DNA of 64,000 nt from Streptomyces sp. NBC_01296 (GCF_035984415.1 NZ_CP130720.1:3906001-3970000), one strand, 5' to 3'. Shown: positions 39,133-48,338, counted from the stretch's first letter. The notes: a model not told the origin generated them from the sequence alone. Numbers and translations: made by a program.

Positions 39133-39812
39133 TCACTGCTTGCCTCCCGGGGGCGGGAGCCACCGAGCTCCCCCTCCCACCGGCGGTACAGCCCGTGCGG
39201 CACCCCTGCCGCATCGAGCACCCGCCCCGCGACGAAATCCACCAGGTCCTGGATGTGCGTCGCGCCCGCATAGAACGCCGGAGAGGCGGGCAGCACCACT
39301 GCGCCCGCCTCGTCCAGCGCCACCAGATGCCGCAGCGTCTGCCCGTTCAGCGGGGTCTCCCGCACCGCGACCACCAGTCGGCGCCGCTCCTTGAGCGTCA
39401 CGCTCGCGACGCGCTGGAGCAGGTCCTTCGACAGTCCGAGCGCCACCCCCGCCACACAGGCCGTGGACGCCGGCACGATCAGCATCCCCTTCACGGGGTA
39501 CGAGCCCGAGCTCGGCCCGGCGGCCAGGTCGCCGGCCCCCCAGTAGCGGACGTCGTCCAGTTCCGGCCGGGCGAAGGTCGCGGGCTTGCCGTCCGCCCCG
39601 TGCTCGAGCCAGGCGGCGAGATCGTCGCGCCAGTGCGCGTCGCGGAAGGCGATCCCGGTCTCGTCCAGCAGGGTCAGCCGCGAGGCCCGGCTGACCACCA
39701 GGTCCACGCTCTCCCCCGCCGCCAGCAGTCCGCGGATCACCGCGGCCGCGTACGGCGTCCCGGACGCCCCGGAAACCCCTACCACCCACGGGGTGCGCTT
39801 GCCGTCAGTCAT
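39129..39812 (-). CDS. mqnM: UbiX-like flavin prenyltransferase (futalosine pathway)
   Basis: Makes prenylated FMN, the cofactor needed by the UbiD-like decarboxylase MqnL. The 227-residue protein has the flavoprotein opening VVGVSGASGTPYAAA, VDLVVSRASRLTL, ALGLSKDLLQRVASVTLKERRRLVVAVRETPL and VLPASPAFYAGATHIQDLVDFV of UbiX. The ATG at 39812 fits the family length; an ATG 9 codons upstream does not match. The partner mqnL lies 3 kb away on the same strand, with a rhomboid gene on the other strand and a Uma2 gene between. Confidence 0.9.
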   Translation of the reverse strand: MTDGKRTPWVVGVSGASGTPYAAAVIRGLLAAGESVDLVVSRASRLTLLDETGIAFRDAHWRDDLAAWLEHGADGKPATFARPELDDVRYWGAGDLAAGPSSGSYPVKGMLIVPASTACVAGVALGLSKDLLQRVASVTLKERRRLVVAVRETPLNGQTLRHLVALDEAGAVVLPASPAFYAGATHIQDLVDFVAGRVLDAAGVPHGLYRRWEGELGGSRPREASSD

Positions 39813-39901
39813 AGCTCCGAGACTATCCGGCCACTGCAAAACGACGCTGAGTAAGGTGACCTGAGCGTCGACGGGCGCCGGGCGGGCAGGGGGATCAGGA
39901 C

Positions 39902-40495
39902 ATGGCCGAGGTACACCTCGAAGAGTGGAGCCGGGCCGAACGGGCCAAGGCCGCCGGGAAGCTGATGCTGGGCTGGGTGGCCCTGCTGTGGCTGATCGAG
40001 GTGGTGGACCTGGCCACCGGGCACGCGCTGGACGCGTACGGGATCGTCCCGCGCACCGCCGACGGACTGACCGGGATCCCCCTCTCCCCGTTCCTCCACT
40101 TCGGCTTCGACCATGTGGCGTCCAACAGCGTCCCGCTGCTGGTGCTCGGGTTCGTCGCCGCGTTGAGCGGAATTCGACGGTTCCTCGCGCTGTGCGCGGT
40201 GGTCGTGCTCGTGGACGGGCTCGGGGTGTGGCTGGTTTCCGCGTCGAACACCGTCACGGCCGGGGCCTCGGGGCTGATCTTCGGGCTCTTCGGCTATCTG
40301 CTGGTCCGCGGGTTCGTGGAGCGGCGGGTGCCGGGGGTGCTGGTCGCCGTTGCCATCGCCGCGTACTGGGGGGCGGGGATCCTGACCGGCATCCTGCCGA
40401 CGAACACCACGGTCAGCTGGCAGGGCCACCTCTTCGGCCTCCTGACGGGCGTGGCCGCGGCCTTCCTGCTCGGCCGCCGGACCGCCCGGGCCTAG
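39902..40495 (+). CDS. Rhomboid family intramembrane serine protease
   Basis: A 197-residue integral membrane protein with about six helices. Ser123 in TAGASGLIFG (GxSG) and His176 in WQGHLFGLLTG form the catalytic dyad of rhomboid proteases, which cut substrates within membranes. HFGFDHVASNSVPLLVLG is the helix-2 His/Asn region. The substrate is unknown. Its 3' end overlaps the convergent Uma2 gene by 4 bp. Confidence 0.92.
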   Translation: MAEVHLEEWSRAERAKAAGKLMLGWVALLWLIEVVDLATGHALDAYGIVPRTADGLTGIPLSPFLHFGFDHVASNSVPLLVLGFVAALSGIRRFLALCAVVVLVDGLGVWLVSASNTVTAGASGLIFGLFGYLLVRGFVERRVPGVLVAVAIAAYWGAGILTGILPTNTTVSWQGHLFGLLTGVAAAFLLGRRTARA

Positions 40496-41079
40496 GGGGC
40501 GGTCGCGCCCGGGTCCACGGGCAGGTCCGAGGTGTCGACGGTCAGCTTGCCGATCCCGGTCTCGACGACGACGGTGTTGCCGTACGGGACCACGTCCCGG
40601 CCCAGGTAGCCGTCCGGGCCCGGGTTCCACAGGGTCACGCACTGCGCCTTGTACGGGTCGAAGATCAGGTAGTGCGGGATCCCACGGCGCGCGTAGGCGC
40701 GATCCTTGATCTCGTAGTCGTTGCGGATGCTGCCGCGGGAGACCACCTCGACGGCCAGCTCCACCAGATCGGGCGAGTACGCGCTGAGGTTCTTGTCCGC
40801 CTCGACCGCGGGCACCACGGCCAGGTCGGGGCAGAACTCGTTCTCGCCGTCGAAGGGGATCGCGACATCGCTGAGGAAGCCCCACTGGTCAGACAACTGG
40901 GACTTGAGCACGCTCCACAACTGCCAGATGGTGGCGTTGCGGTGCGGCTTGAGCGGACTCATCACGATGGCGCCCTCGACAATCTCCATCCGGTAGCCCG
41001 GGAACATGTCCTCGAACCGGCTGAGCTGCGAGTGCAGGCGGTCGCTCTCCGAGACGGTCACGTCGGCCTCCCTGTCCAT
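40492..41079 (-). CDS. Uma2 family (DUF820) putative endonuclease
   Basis: A 195-residue protein of the Uma2 family, with a restriction-endonuclease-like fold. The core residues are in FCPDLAVVP (Asp), LAVEVVSRGSIRNDYEIK (Glu and Lys) and YARRGIPHYLIFDP; all are present, so it should be active if the family cleaves DNA. The cellular role of Uma2 proteins is poorly known; they are numerous in Streptomyces and cyanobacteria. A degraded copy occurs at 60060. Start ATG at 41079 is chosen; the upstream 41148 reading adds a variable tail. Confidence 0.82.
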   Translation of the reverse strand: MDREADVTVSESDRLHSQLSRFEDMFPGYRMEIVEGAIVMSPLKPHRNATIWQLWSVLKSQLSDQWGFLSDVAIPFDGENEFCPDLAVVPAVEADKNLSAYSPDLVELAVEVVSRGSIRNDYEIKDRAYARRGIPHYLIFDPYKAQCVTLWNPGPDGYLGRDVVPYGNTVVVETGIGKLTVDTSDLPVDPGATAP

Positions 41080-41157
41080 GCACTCGATGGTAGGCCGGAC
41101 GCCACTCGCCGGGTCGGACTGCGAACCACGGGTTTCGGCGGCGGCCACACCACCGGG

Positions 41158-42081
41158 TTACAGCGTCAGGCCGCGGGCCACCAGGTCCGCCAGGGCACAG
41201 ACGAAGAGCGCCATCCCGATGAAGCCGTTCACCGTGAAGAAGGCGCGGTTGAGGCGGGACAGGTCGTGCGGCTTCACGATCGTGTGCTCGTAGAGGAAGG
41301 CCGCGACCACGATCAGCAGGCCGAACCAGAACAGCGGGCCGGCGTCCGTCGCCACGGCGTACCACGCCAGCAGGGCCGTCGTCACCGCGTGCGCGCCTCG
41401 CGCGCCCCACAGGGCCGCCGGGACACCGAACCGCGCCGGGACGGACTTGACGCCGTCCGCGCGGTCCGCGGCCACGTCCTGGCAGGCGAAGATCAGGTCG
41501 AAGCCGCCGATCCAGACGCCCACGGCCAGGCCCAGGATCACCGCGTCCCAGGACCACTCGCCGGTGATCGCCAGCCACGCCCCGACGGGCCCCATCGCCT
41601 GGGCCAGGCCCAGGATGGCGTGCGGGAAGTTCGTGAACCGCTTGCCGTACGGGTACACCACCATCGGGATCACCGCGACCGGCGCCAGCGCCAGGCACAG
41701 CGGGTTCAGCAGCGCCGCCGACCCGAGGAACACGGCCAGGGCGATCCCGGCCCCGGTCCAGGCCGACCGTACGGACACGGCGCCCGTGACGAGCTCGCGC
41801 CCGGCGGTCCGCGGGTTCCGGGCGTCGATCTCCCGGTCGATGATCCGGTTCGCGGCCATCGCGAAGGTCCGCAGCCCCACCATGCAGACGGTGACGAGCA
41901 GCAGCTCGGCCCAGTGCATGGTCCGGTCGAGCCGGAACATGGCCGTCAGCGCCGCGATGTAGGCGAAGGGCAGCGCGAAGACCGAGTGCTCGATCATCAC
42001 GAGCCGGAGGAACGCCTTCACCTTGCCGGTCGGCTGCGGCGCCGGGCCCGGCCCGATCACCCCGTCGGCGGTCGTCATCAT
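41158..42081 (-). CDS. mqnP: UbiA-type prenyltransferase of the futalosine pathway
   Basis: Attaches the polyprenyl chain to dihydroxynaphthoate-type acid in the membrane. The 307-residue protein has eight or nine membrane helices and both aspartate-rich motifs: NRIIDREIDARNPRT and FACQDVAADRADGV. PYGKRFTNFPHAILGLAQAMGPVGAW is typical of UbiA/MqnP. The ATG overlaps the previous stop by 4 bp (ATGA), so it is coupled to the small unknown gene, which is 11 bp from mqnL: a three-gene operon. Confidence 0.92.
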   Translation of the reverse strand: MMTTADGVIGPGPAPQPTGKVKAFLRLVMIEHSVFALPFAYIAALTAMFRLDRTMHWAELLLVTVCMVGLRTFAMAANRIIDREIDARNPRTAGRELVTGAVSVRSAWTGAGIALAVFLGSAALLNPLCLALAPVAVIPMVVYPYGKRFTNFPHAILGLAQAMGPVGAWLAITGEWSWDAVILGLAVGVWIGGFDLIFACQDVAADRADGVKSVPARFGVPAALWGARGAHAVTTALLAWYAVATDAGPLFWFGLLIVVAAFLYEHTIVKPHDLSRLNRAFFTVNGFIGMALFVCALADLVARGLTL

Positions 42082-42533
42082 GCGAGGGCTCTCCGGAACT
42101 CTTCGAGGTCGGTCAGCAGTTCCGCCGCCGGGAGCACGCCGAGCTCCAGGGTGTGGGGGGCGCCGTCGTGGCCCTCCGGCGGGGTGACGTACGCCGTGAC
42201 CTGCCAGGTGTCGGCAGCCGGCCGCGCCTCCAGGCGCAGGAAGTTGCCGGCCTCGGCCGTGAACTCCTCGCCGGCCGCCAGGGCCCGCTGGAGCTGCTCC
42301 GCGAAGTCGTCCGCCTCGATGTCCCGCGCGCCGGGCAACTCGAAGCCGTCCCCCTCGCCGTCCGCCTCGTCGAGCATCAGCGCCCAGATGTTGCCGGGCC
42401 CGGCGAACTCCTCCGGCGTCACTCCCGCCTCGGCCGCCGACCGGCGGACGTCCGGGTCCGCCGGGTCGAGCTGCGGGCGCAGCAGGGCGACGTAGGTCTC
42501 CTCGCCGCCGAGGAACAGGGCGGGGCCGCCCAT
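42078..42533 (-). CDS. Unknown protein coupled to the mqnL-mqnP operon
   Basis: A 151-residue cytoplasmic protein, acidic, without recognised family motifs. Helical segments (DVRRSAAEAGVTPEEF, EADDFAEQLQRALAAGEE) alternate with strands (NFLRLEARPAADTWQVTAYVTP). It lies 11 bp after the UbiD-like gene and overlaps mqnP by 4 bp, so it is translated with both. No function can be named from sequence; a role in assembling or regulating the late menaquinone enzymes is only suggested by context. Confidence 0.75.
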   Translation of the reverse strand: MGGPALFLGGEETYVALLRPQLDPADPDVRRSAAEAGVTPEEFAGPGNIWALMLDEADGEGDGFELPGARDIEADDFAEQLQRALAAGEEFTAEAGNFLRLEARPAADTWQVTAYVTPPEGHDGAPHTLELGVLPAAELLTDLEEFRRALA

Positions 42534-42544
42534 GCCGGTGGGGC

Positions 42545-44002
42545 TCACAGGCCGTACTCCTTCCAGCGGCGGTCCACCAGGGCCGCCGTCGCCGGGTCGG
42601 ACTCCACCATGTCGGGCCAGCCGCCGTCGCGGGTGTAGCCCTCCTCGGGGAGCTTCTTCGTCGCGTCGATGCCCGCCTTGCCGCCCCAGAACTGCTGGTA
42701 CGAGGCGTGGTCGAGGTGGTCGACCGGGCCCTCCACCACCGTGAGGTCGCGGGAGTAGTCCGTGTTGCCGAGCGCCCGCCAGGACACCTCGTGCAGGTCG
42801 TGGACGTCGCAGTCGGCGTCCACCACGATGATCAGCTTGGTCAGCGACATCATGTGCGCGCCCCAGATGGCGTGCATGACCTTCTGGGCGTGCTTCGGGT
42901 ACTTCTTGTCGATCGAGACGATCGCGCAGTTGTGGAAGCCGCCCGACTCGGGCAGGTGGTAGTCCACGATGTCCGGCACGATGATCTTCAGGAGCGGGAG
43001 GAAGAAGCGCTCCGTGGCGCGGCCCAGCGGGCCGTCCTCCGTCGGCGGGCGGCCGACGACGATCGACTGGAGCAGCGGGCGCTTGCGCATCGTCACGCAG
43101 TCGATCTTCAGCGCCGGGAACGGCTCCTGCGGGGTGTAGAAGCCGGTGTGGTCGCCGAAGGGGCCCTCCGGCAGCATCTCGCCCGGCTCCAGCCAGCCTT
43201 CGATGACGACCTCGGCGTTGGCCGGGACCTGGAGCGGGACGGTCTTGCAGTCGACCATCTCGATGCGCTTGCCCGCGACGAAGCCGGCGAAGAGGTACTC
43301 GTCGATGTCGCCGGGCAGCGGCGCGGTCGACGCGTACGTCACGGCCGGCGGGCAGCCGAAGGCGATCGCGACCGGGAGGCGCTCGCCGCGCTTGGCGGCG
43401 ACCGCGTAGTGGTTGCGGCTGTCCTTGTGGATCTGCCAGTGCATGCCGATGGTGCGCTTGTCGTGGCGCTGGAGGCGGTAGAGGCCGAGGTTGCGCACGC
43501 CCGTCTCGGGGTGCTTGGTGTGGGTGAGGCCGAGGTTGAAGAAGGACCCGCCGTCCTTGGGCCAGGTGAAGAGCGCGGGGAGCTGGTCCAGGTCGACGTC
43601 GTCGCCGGTGAGGACGACCTCCTGGACGGGGGCGGACTCGCCCTTCACCTTCTTCGGCGGCACGTGCACCACCGAGCCGAGCTTGCCGAACGCCTCGCGG
43701 ACCCCGATGAAGCCCTGCGGGAGCTCCGGCTTGAGCAGGCCGCCGATCTTCTCGCTGATCTCGCCGTACGACTTGAGGCCGAGGGCCTTCAGGAGGCGCC
43801 GGTCGGTACCGAAGACGTTCATGGCCAGCGGCATCGCCGAGCCCTTGACGTTCTCGAAGAGGAGGGCGGGACCCCCCGCTTTGTTCACTCTGTCGACGAT
43901 CTCCCCGACCTCGAGGTAGGGGTCGACTTCGGCCTTGATGCGCTTGAGGTCGCCCTCCCGCTCCAGAGCCCGGAGCAGCGAGCGGAGATCGTCGTAAGCC
44001 AT
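42545..44002 (-). CDS. mqnL: UbiD-like decarboxylase (menaquinone, futalosine route)
   Basis: Removes the carboxyl group of the prenylated naphthoate intermediate, using the prenylated FMN made by MqnM. The 485-residue length and blocks YDDLRSLLRALEREGDLKRI, IGMHWQIHKDSRNHYAVA and EMLPEGPFGDHTGFYTP (metal and catalytic Glu region) match UbiD-family menaquinone decarboxylases. It is the first gene of a three-gene operon with the 42078 gene and mqnP. Start ATG at 44002. UbiD of the ubiquinone pathway is unlikely because actinobacteria use menaquinone. Confidence 0.93.
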   Translation of the reverse strand: MAYDDLRSLLRALEREGDLKRIKAEVDPYLEVGEIVDRVNKAGGPALLFENVKGSAMPLAMNVFGTDRRLLKALGLKSYGEISEKIGGLLKPELPQGFIGVREAFGKLGSVVHVPPKKVKGESAPVQEVVLTGDDVDLDQLPALFTWPKDGGSFFNLGLTHTKHPETGVRNLGLYRLQRHDKRTIGMHWQIHKDSRNHYAVAAKRGERLPVAIAFGCPPAVTYASTAPLPGDIDEYLFAGFVAGKRIEMVDCKTVPLQVPANAEVVIEGWLEPGEMLPEGPFGDHTGFYTPQEPFPALKIDCVTMRKRPLLQSIVVGRPPTEDGPLGRATERFFLPLLKIIVPDIVDYHLPESGGFHNCAIVSIDKKYPKHAQKVMHAIWGAHMMSLTKLIIVVDADCDVHDLHEVSWRALGNTDYSRDLTVVEGPVDHLDHASYQQFWGGKAGIDATKKLPEEGYTRDGGWPDMVESDPATAALVDRRWKEYGL

Positions 44003-44092
44003 AGGGGCCAGTATCCGTCACCGACTAACCTGGGAGCGTCACCGGGGCCCGAGGCGGGTCCCCCGTCACTGCTGGGGAGTCGGTCCCACACC

Positions 44093-44407
44093 GTGCTGCG
44101 CTATCTGCCGTTCCTGCTGATCATCGCGCTGACCATCTACGCCTTCATCGACTGCCTGAACACGCCGGAGGAGGAGGTCAAGCACCTCCCCAAGGTGGTC
44201 TGGGTGATCATCATCCTGCTCTTCTCGATCGTCGGCCCGGTGGTGTGGCTGTTCGCCGGCAGGCAGCGCTCCGCGGTCGGCGGCGGCCGGGCGCGCCGGA
44301 CGCAGTGGATCGCGCCCGACGACAACCCGGAGTTCCTGAGGTCGCTCGGCGAGGAGCGCGAGAAGAACAAGGACCGGGACAAGGACCGGGATTCGGACAA
44401 GGACTGA
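44093..44407 (+). CDS. PLDc_N domain membrane protein
   Basis: A 104-residue protein with the two-helix PLDc_N (phospholipase D/nuclease N-terminal) domain: RYLPFLLIIALTIYAFIDCL, then PKVVWVIIILLFSIVGPVVWLFAGR. It lacks any PLD catalytic domain. The C-terminus is highly charged (EEREKNKDRDKDRDSDKD). GTG start at 44093. It is divergent from mqnL. This form is common as a stand-alone protein in actinobacteria; function unknown. Confidence 0.82.
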   Translation: MLRYLPFLLIIALTIYAFIDCLNTPEEEVKHLPKVVWVIIILLFSIVGPVVWLFAGRQRSAVGGGRARRTQWIAPDDNPEFLRSLGEEREKNKDRDKDRDSDKD

Positions 44408-44477
44408 GCGCCGCGGCGCCCTGCGTGTGGCGCAGCACACAATTGAACACGTTCAAGGCGACTGCAACAATGGGCGG

Positions 44478-45002
44478 ATGCCGGAGAACTGCGGAGGGCC
44501 GCGGGTCGTCGACACGATCCTGCGCAATCTGCTCGCGTACGGGGTCGCCGTCGCCGCCCTGCTCGCCATGGCCGGCGGCAATCCGCACACCCACCACGCC
44601 GCCCCGGCCGTCTACGACGCGCGCACCGACGAGATCGTCGGCACCTGGCGCTGCGTCGGGGGCACCGAGGTCGTCTTCCGGGCCGACGGGAGCGCCACCG
44701 TCACCCTCCTCGACGGGCAGGAGCGGGACTACGACCACGGCTGGCGACTCTCCGGCTCCGGCAGCTGGAAGCTGATCAGCCGGGAGCCCACCGGCTGGAA
44801 CTACGGCCAGCACGTCCGCCTCCACCTGCCCGCCCCGGCCTCCGCCGGGGCCAGGGGCGGCGCACCGGACCGGCAGGCCGCGCCCGCACGGTACAAGTGG
44901 ACCTTCGAGCTGCGCCGCGATCACCGGCAGACCCTCGAGCTGTACTTCTTCCTCGGCGAACCGGGCGGGCGCAGCGCCTACGTCCTGGAGAAGGACGCGT
45001 AG
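44478..45002 (+). CDS. Membrane-anchored protein of unknown function
   Basis: A 174-residue protein with one N-terminal hydrophobic helix (about 12-32, ILRNLLAYGVAVAALLAMAGG), probably an uncleaved anchor or signal. The outer domain (IVGTWRCVGGTEVVFRADGSATVTLLDGQ, KWTFELRRDHRQTLELYFFLGE) reads as a lipocalin-like beta barrel of the kind that opens with GTW. No family is assigned with confidence. A GTG at 44427 is a possible longer start. It overlaps the next gene tail to tail by 25 bp. Confidence 0.7.
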   Translation: MPENCGGPRVVDTILRNLLAYGVAVAALLAMAGGNPHTHHAAPAVYDARTDEIVGTWRCVGGTEVVFRADGSATVTLLDGQERDYDHGWRLSGSGSWKLISREPTGWNYGQHVRLHLPAPASAGARGGAPDRQAAPARYKWTFELRRDHRQTLELYFFLGEPGGRSAYVLEKDA

Positions 45003-45481
45003 GACGCGCGCAGCTCCGCCCAGCGGGCGTCGGTCCACCGGGACCAGTCCGCCGGATGGCCTTGCAGCGCGGATTCCAGCAGCTCGAAGTGGTGGTGCCA
45101 GCCGGCCAGGCAGTCGAGGCGGTCCTCGTCCGAGCCGGCCCGCTCGTTCAGGAAGCGGATCACCGTCGAGTCCGTCCCCACCGCCTCCAGGTGGAAGCGG
45201 ATCCGGCCGTGCTCGCTCACCGTGTACTCCACGACCCGCTCGACGTCCCAGGCCGTGACGTGGCCGGAGACCGTCGTCCCGCCGTTCAGCCAGTGCAGCG
45301 TGACGACCCCGCCGAGCCTGCGCTCCAGGACGTCCGCCGCGGCCAGCCAGCCGCGCAGCCCGTCCGGCGTGGTCAGGGCGGGCCACACGGTCTCGTACGC
45401 GCTCGGCACGTGGGCCTCGAAGCGCAGCAGCCAGCGGTTCCCGCCGCGGCTCTCACTGGTGGCATGACTTACAGGTGCCAT
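44978..45481 (-). CDS. SRPBCC domain protein
   Basis: A 167-residue protein of the SRPBCC/AHSA1-like superfamily: FEAHVPSAYETVWPALTTPDGLRGWLA, GGVVTLHWLNGGTTVSGHV and GWHHHFELLESALQG are typical. The ligand is unknown. It sits immediately downstream of the cytochrome c maturation operon on the same strand, 25 bp after CcsB, and could be the last gene of that operon. Confidence 0.78.
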   Translation of the reverse strand: MAPVSHATSESRGGNRWLLRFEAHVPSAYETVWPALTTPDGLRGWLAAADVLERRLGGVVTLHWLNGGTTVSGHVTAWDVERVVEYTVSEHGRIRFHLEAVGTDSTVIRFLNERAGSDEDRLDCLAGWHHHFELLESALQGHPADWSRWTDARWAELRASYASFSRT

Positions 45482-45506
45482 GCCACCAGCGTCCCACTCC
45501 CGCGGG

Positions 45507-46601
45507 TCAGACGCCTGCGTACGAGTGCTTGCCGCTGAGCAGGATGTTCACGCCGTAGTAGTTCCAGATCCAGCAGGCGAAGGCGAAGAGCGCGAGGTAC
45601 GCGGCCTTGCGGCCCTTCCAGCCGGCGGTGGCGCGGGCGTGCAGGTAGCAGGCGTACGCCACCCAGGTCACGAAGGACCAGACCTCCTTGGGGTCCCAGC
45701 CCCAGTAGCGGCCCCAGGCGTCGCCCGCCCAGATCGCGCCCGCGACGATGGTGAAGGTCCACAGCGGGAACACGGCCGCGTTGATCCGGTACGAGAACTT
45801 GTCGAGCGAGGCGGCCGAGGGCAGCCGCTCCAGCACCGAGGAGCGGAAGCGGCCCGGCGTGCGGCCCTGCTCAAGGTGGCTCTCGTAGGAGTCGCGGAAG
45901 AGGTAGAGCACCGCGCCGGCCGCGCCGATGTAGAAGACGGCGCCGCAGAAGATCGCGGTGGAGACGTGGATCCACAGCCAGTACGAGTGCAGGGCCGGGA
46001 CCAGCTGGTCGCTGGCGGTGTAGAGCCAGGTGGTGGCGATGCCGAGGTCCAGCAGGACGGTGGTGACCAGGATCAGGCCGAGCCAGCGGACGTTCTTCTT
46101 CAGCGCCAGGAGCAGCAGGTAGGCGCCGACGGCGACGGCGGAGAACGTCACCGAGAACTCGTACATGTTGCCCCAGGGGGCCCGCTGTACGGACATCGCG
46201 CGGGTGACCACGCCGGCCGCCTCGATGAGGAAGCCGAGCGCCGTCAGCGAGACGGCGATCCGGCCGTACAGGTCGCCGTTCTCGGTGCCGCCGGCCGCGC
46301 CGGGGCCGTCCGGGACGTCGCGGGTGCCGGCGGCGGAGCGCGTGACGACCTTCGGCTTGTCGAGGACGGCCGTGCCCCCCTTGCCCCGCACCTGGACGCC
46401 GGGAGCGTCGGCGGCCCCGGCCTCGGCGGCCTTGGCGGCGGTCAGCGCCGCGGCCGTACGGCCCACCTTGCTGCGGCTGCCGAAAGTCCACTCGGCGATG
46501 TGGGCGAAGAAGGCGAGCATGTAGACCGCCATCGACGAATAGATCAGGTAGTTACTGATCTGAGCCAAATTCTCGTTGACTTCGGCTGCGAGCGGCGTCA
46601 T
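45507..46601 (-). CDS. ccsB: Cytochrome c biogenesis protein CcsB (ResC)
   Basis: Membrane component of the system II heme lyase that carries heme across the membrane and attaches it to apocytochrome c. The 364-residue protein has about eight helices and the tryptophan-rich WGRYWGWDPKEVWSFVTWVAY heme-handling domain near the C-terminus. It follows ResB with a 4-bp overlap. Gene order tlpA, ccdA, resB, ccsB matches the actinobacterial cytochrome c maturation operon. Confidence 0.94.
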   Translation of the reverse strand: MTPLAAEVNENLAQISNYLIYSSMAVYMLAFFAHIAEWTFGSRSKVGRTAAALTAAKAAEAGAADAPGVQVRGKGGTAVLDKPKVVTRSAAGTRDVPDGPGAAGGTENGDLYGRIAVSLTALGFLIEAAGVVTRAMSVQRAPWGNMYEFSVTFSAVAVGAYLLLLALKKNVRWLGLILVTTVLLDLGIATTWLYTASDQLVPALHSYWLWIHVSTAIFCGAVFYIGAAGAVLYLFRDSYESHLEQGRTPGRFRSSVLERLPSAASLDKFSYRINAAVFPLWTFTIVAGAIWAGDAWGRYWGWDPKEVWSFVTWVAYACYLHARATAGWKGRKAAYLALFAFACWIWNYYGVNILLSGKHSYAGV

Positions 46602-48325
46602 CCGCGCTCCCCTTCAACAGTTTCCTTGACAGGTTGGTCGGGCGCCGTGGGCGCCTGCTGGTGGAGGGCGGCGGCGAGCTGCCCCAGCTCCTCCGGGAGC
46701 TTGGCCGACTCGCTGCGGCCGAGGCCGGCCATCTCGACGACGGTCACGCCGTCCTCGCCGGCCACCGCGCGCACCCAGACCCGGCGGCGCTGGATGAACA
46801 GCGACGCGGCCAGGCCGCCGATCGCGGCGATCGCGCCCGAGAGGGCGAGGCCGCTGCCGGGCTGGCGGGTGATCGAGAAGGTGGCCCAGCGCTCGACGCC
46901 CTCGAACTTCACGGTGCCCGCGCCGTTCGGGAGCTCCATGGCCTCACCGGGCAGCAGCCGCTTCTTGAACAGCTGCCCGTCGGGGTCCTTGAACTCCTGC
47001 ATCTTGGAGGTGTTCAGCTGGTACACGTTCTGCGGCAGGCCCGCGTCCACGCCCAGGCTGCCGTGGTAGGCGCTGAGCGCGAGGACGGGGAACTTCAGGT
47101 CCGGGAACTGGGAGAGCATCGTGCCCTTGCCCTCACCGGCGAAGGTGGGCACGAACATGGCGTTGAAGCCGAGCTGCTCCTTCTTGCCGTCCTTGTCGCT
47201 GTATCCGTCCGGGACCTTCACCGCGCCGGAGGAGCTGAGGTTCGCGTCGAAGGGCAGCATCGGCACGGCGTCCTTGAAGACCACCTTGCCGGTCGGGTCG
47301 GTCACCGAGACGATCGGCGCGTAGCCGTGGCCGAGCAGGTAGACCTTGGACCCGTCGACCTCCATGGGCTTGTTGACCTGGATCTCGCGCTTCTGCGGTG
47401 CGCCGTCCGCGCCGTCGCTGAAGGTGACGTACGCCTTGAAGTCGCGCGCGGTGCCCTTCTGCGGGCCGCTCTCCTCGTACGTGGCGTCGAACTTGTCGAG
47501 CGTGAAGGAGAAGGGTGCCAGGTCGTCGGAGCTGAAGAAGCTGCCGTACTTGAAGTCGTCGTACTGGGTCAGCGTGTTCGCGAAGCCCTTGCCGCGCAGC
47601 ACGAGCTTGCCGCCCTCGGACTTGAACAGCTGGCCCCAGGCGAACGCGACCAGCATCACGATCAGGGCGATGTGGAAGACCAGGTTCCCGGCCTCGCGGA
47701 GGTAGCCCTTCTCGGCGGCGACGGAGGCCGCTGCGGCCTCGGTGCGAAAACGCCGGCCGCCGAGGACCGACTTCGCGTGTGCGAGCACCTCGTCGGGGGC
47801 CTTCTCCGTACGCCACGTCGCGTACGCGGGCAGCCGGTCCAGCCGCTTGGGGGCGCCGGGCGGGCGGCCGGTGAGCTGGCCGACGAACTGCCAGCTGCGC
47901 GGGATGATGCAGCCGATCAGCGAGATGAACAGCAGCAGGTAGATCGCGGAGAACCACACCGAGCTGTAGACGTCGAAGAGCTGGAGCTTCTCGGCGAGCG
48001 GGACCCAGAAGGAGTGGTCCTTCTTCCACTGGGCCACCTTCATCGCGTCGACCTGGTTCTGCGGGACGAGCGAGCCCGGGATGGAGCCCAGGGAGAGCAG
48101 GAAGAGGAGGATCAGTGCCACCCGCATGGAGGTGAGCTGCCGCCAGAACCAGCGGATCCAGCCGGTCACGCCGATGCCGACGGGGCCGCCGGTGTCCTCC
48201 GCGGGGGCGGTGGACAGCTGCGCGCCTGCGGCTTCCTGGGCTGCGTTCTCGCGGGCCTCGGCGGAATCCGCGGTTTCCTCGGACGGGTTCGGCGCCTCGG
48301 TGGACGCCTTGTCTGTCGTACTCAT
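46598..48325 (-). CDS. resB: Cytochrome c biogenesis protein ResB
   Basis: The partner of CcsB in the system II cytochrome c synthase. The 575-residue protein has an acidic N-terminal tail, then WIRWFWRQLTSMRVALILLFLLSLGSIPGSLVPQ (first helix block), helices near 117-140 and 210-230, a large extracytoplasmic domain, and a C-terminal helix (GLALSGAIAAIGGLAASLF). It starts 13 bp after the CcdA stop and overlaps CcsB by 4 bp. Confidence 0.93.
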   Translation of the reverse strand: MSTTDKASTEAPNPSEETADSAEARENAAQEAAGAQLSTAPAEDTGGPVGIGVTGWIRWFWRQLTSMRVALILLFLLSLGSIPGSLVPQNQVDAMKVAQWKKDHSFWVPLAEKLQLFDVYSSVWFSAIYLLLFISLIGCIIPRSWQFVGQLTGRPPGAPKRLDRLPAYATWRTEKAPDEVLAHAKSVLGGRRFRTEAAAASVAAEKGYLREAGNLVFHIALIVMLVAFAWGQLFKSEGGKLVLRGKGFANTLTQYDDFKYGSFFSSDDLAPFSFTLDKFDATYEESGPQKGTARDFKAYVTFSDGADGAPQKREIQVNKPMEVDGSKVYLLGHGYAPIVSVTDPTGKVVFKDAVPMLPFDANLSSSGAVKVPDGYSDKDGKKEQLGFNAMFVPTFAGEGKGTMLSQFPDLKFPVLALSAYHGSLGVDAGLPQNVYQLNTSKMQEFKDPDGQLFKKRLLPGEAMELPNGAGTVKFEGVERWATFSITRQPGSGLALSGAIAAIGGLAASLFIQRRRVWVRAVAGEDGVTVVEMAGLGRSESAKLPEELGQLAAALHQQAPTAPDQPVKETVEGERG

Positions 48326-48338
48326 GTGTGTGTAGTCC

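Noticed and set aside
39129..39812. Phosphopantothenoylcysteine decarboxylase
   Set aside because: The flavoprotein fold is shared, but the C-terminal PASPAFYAGATHIQDLVDFV segment is UbiX-type and the gene lies among mqn genes.
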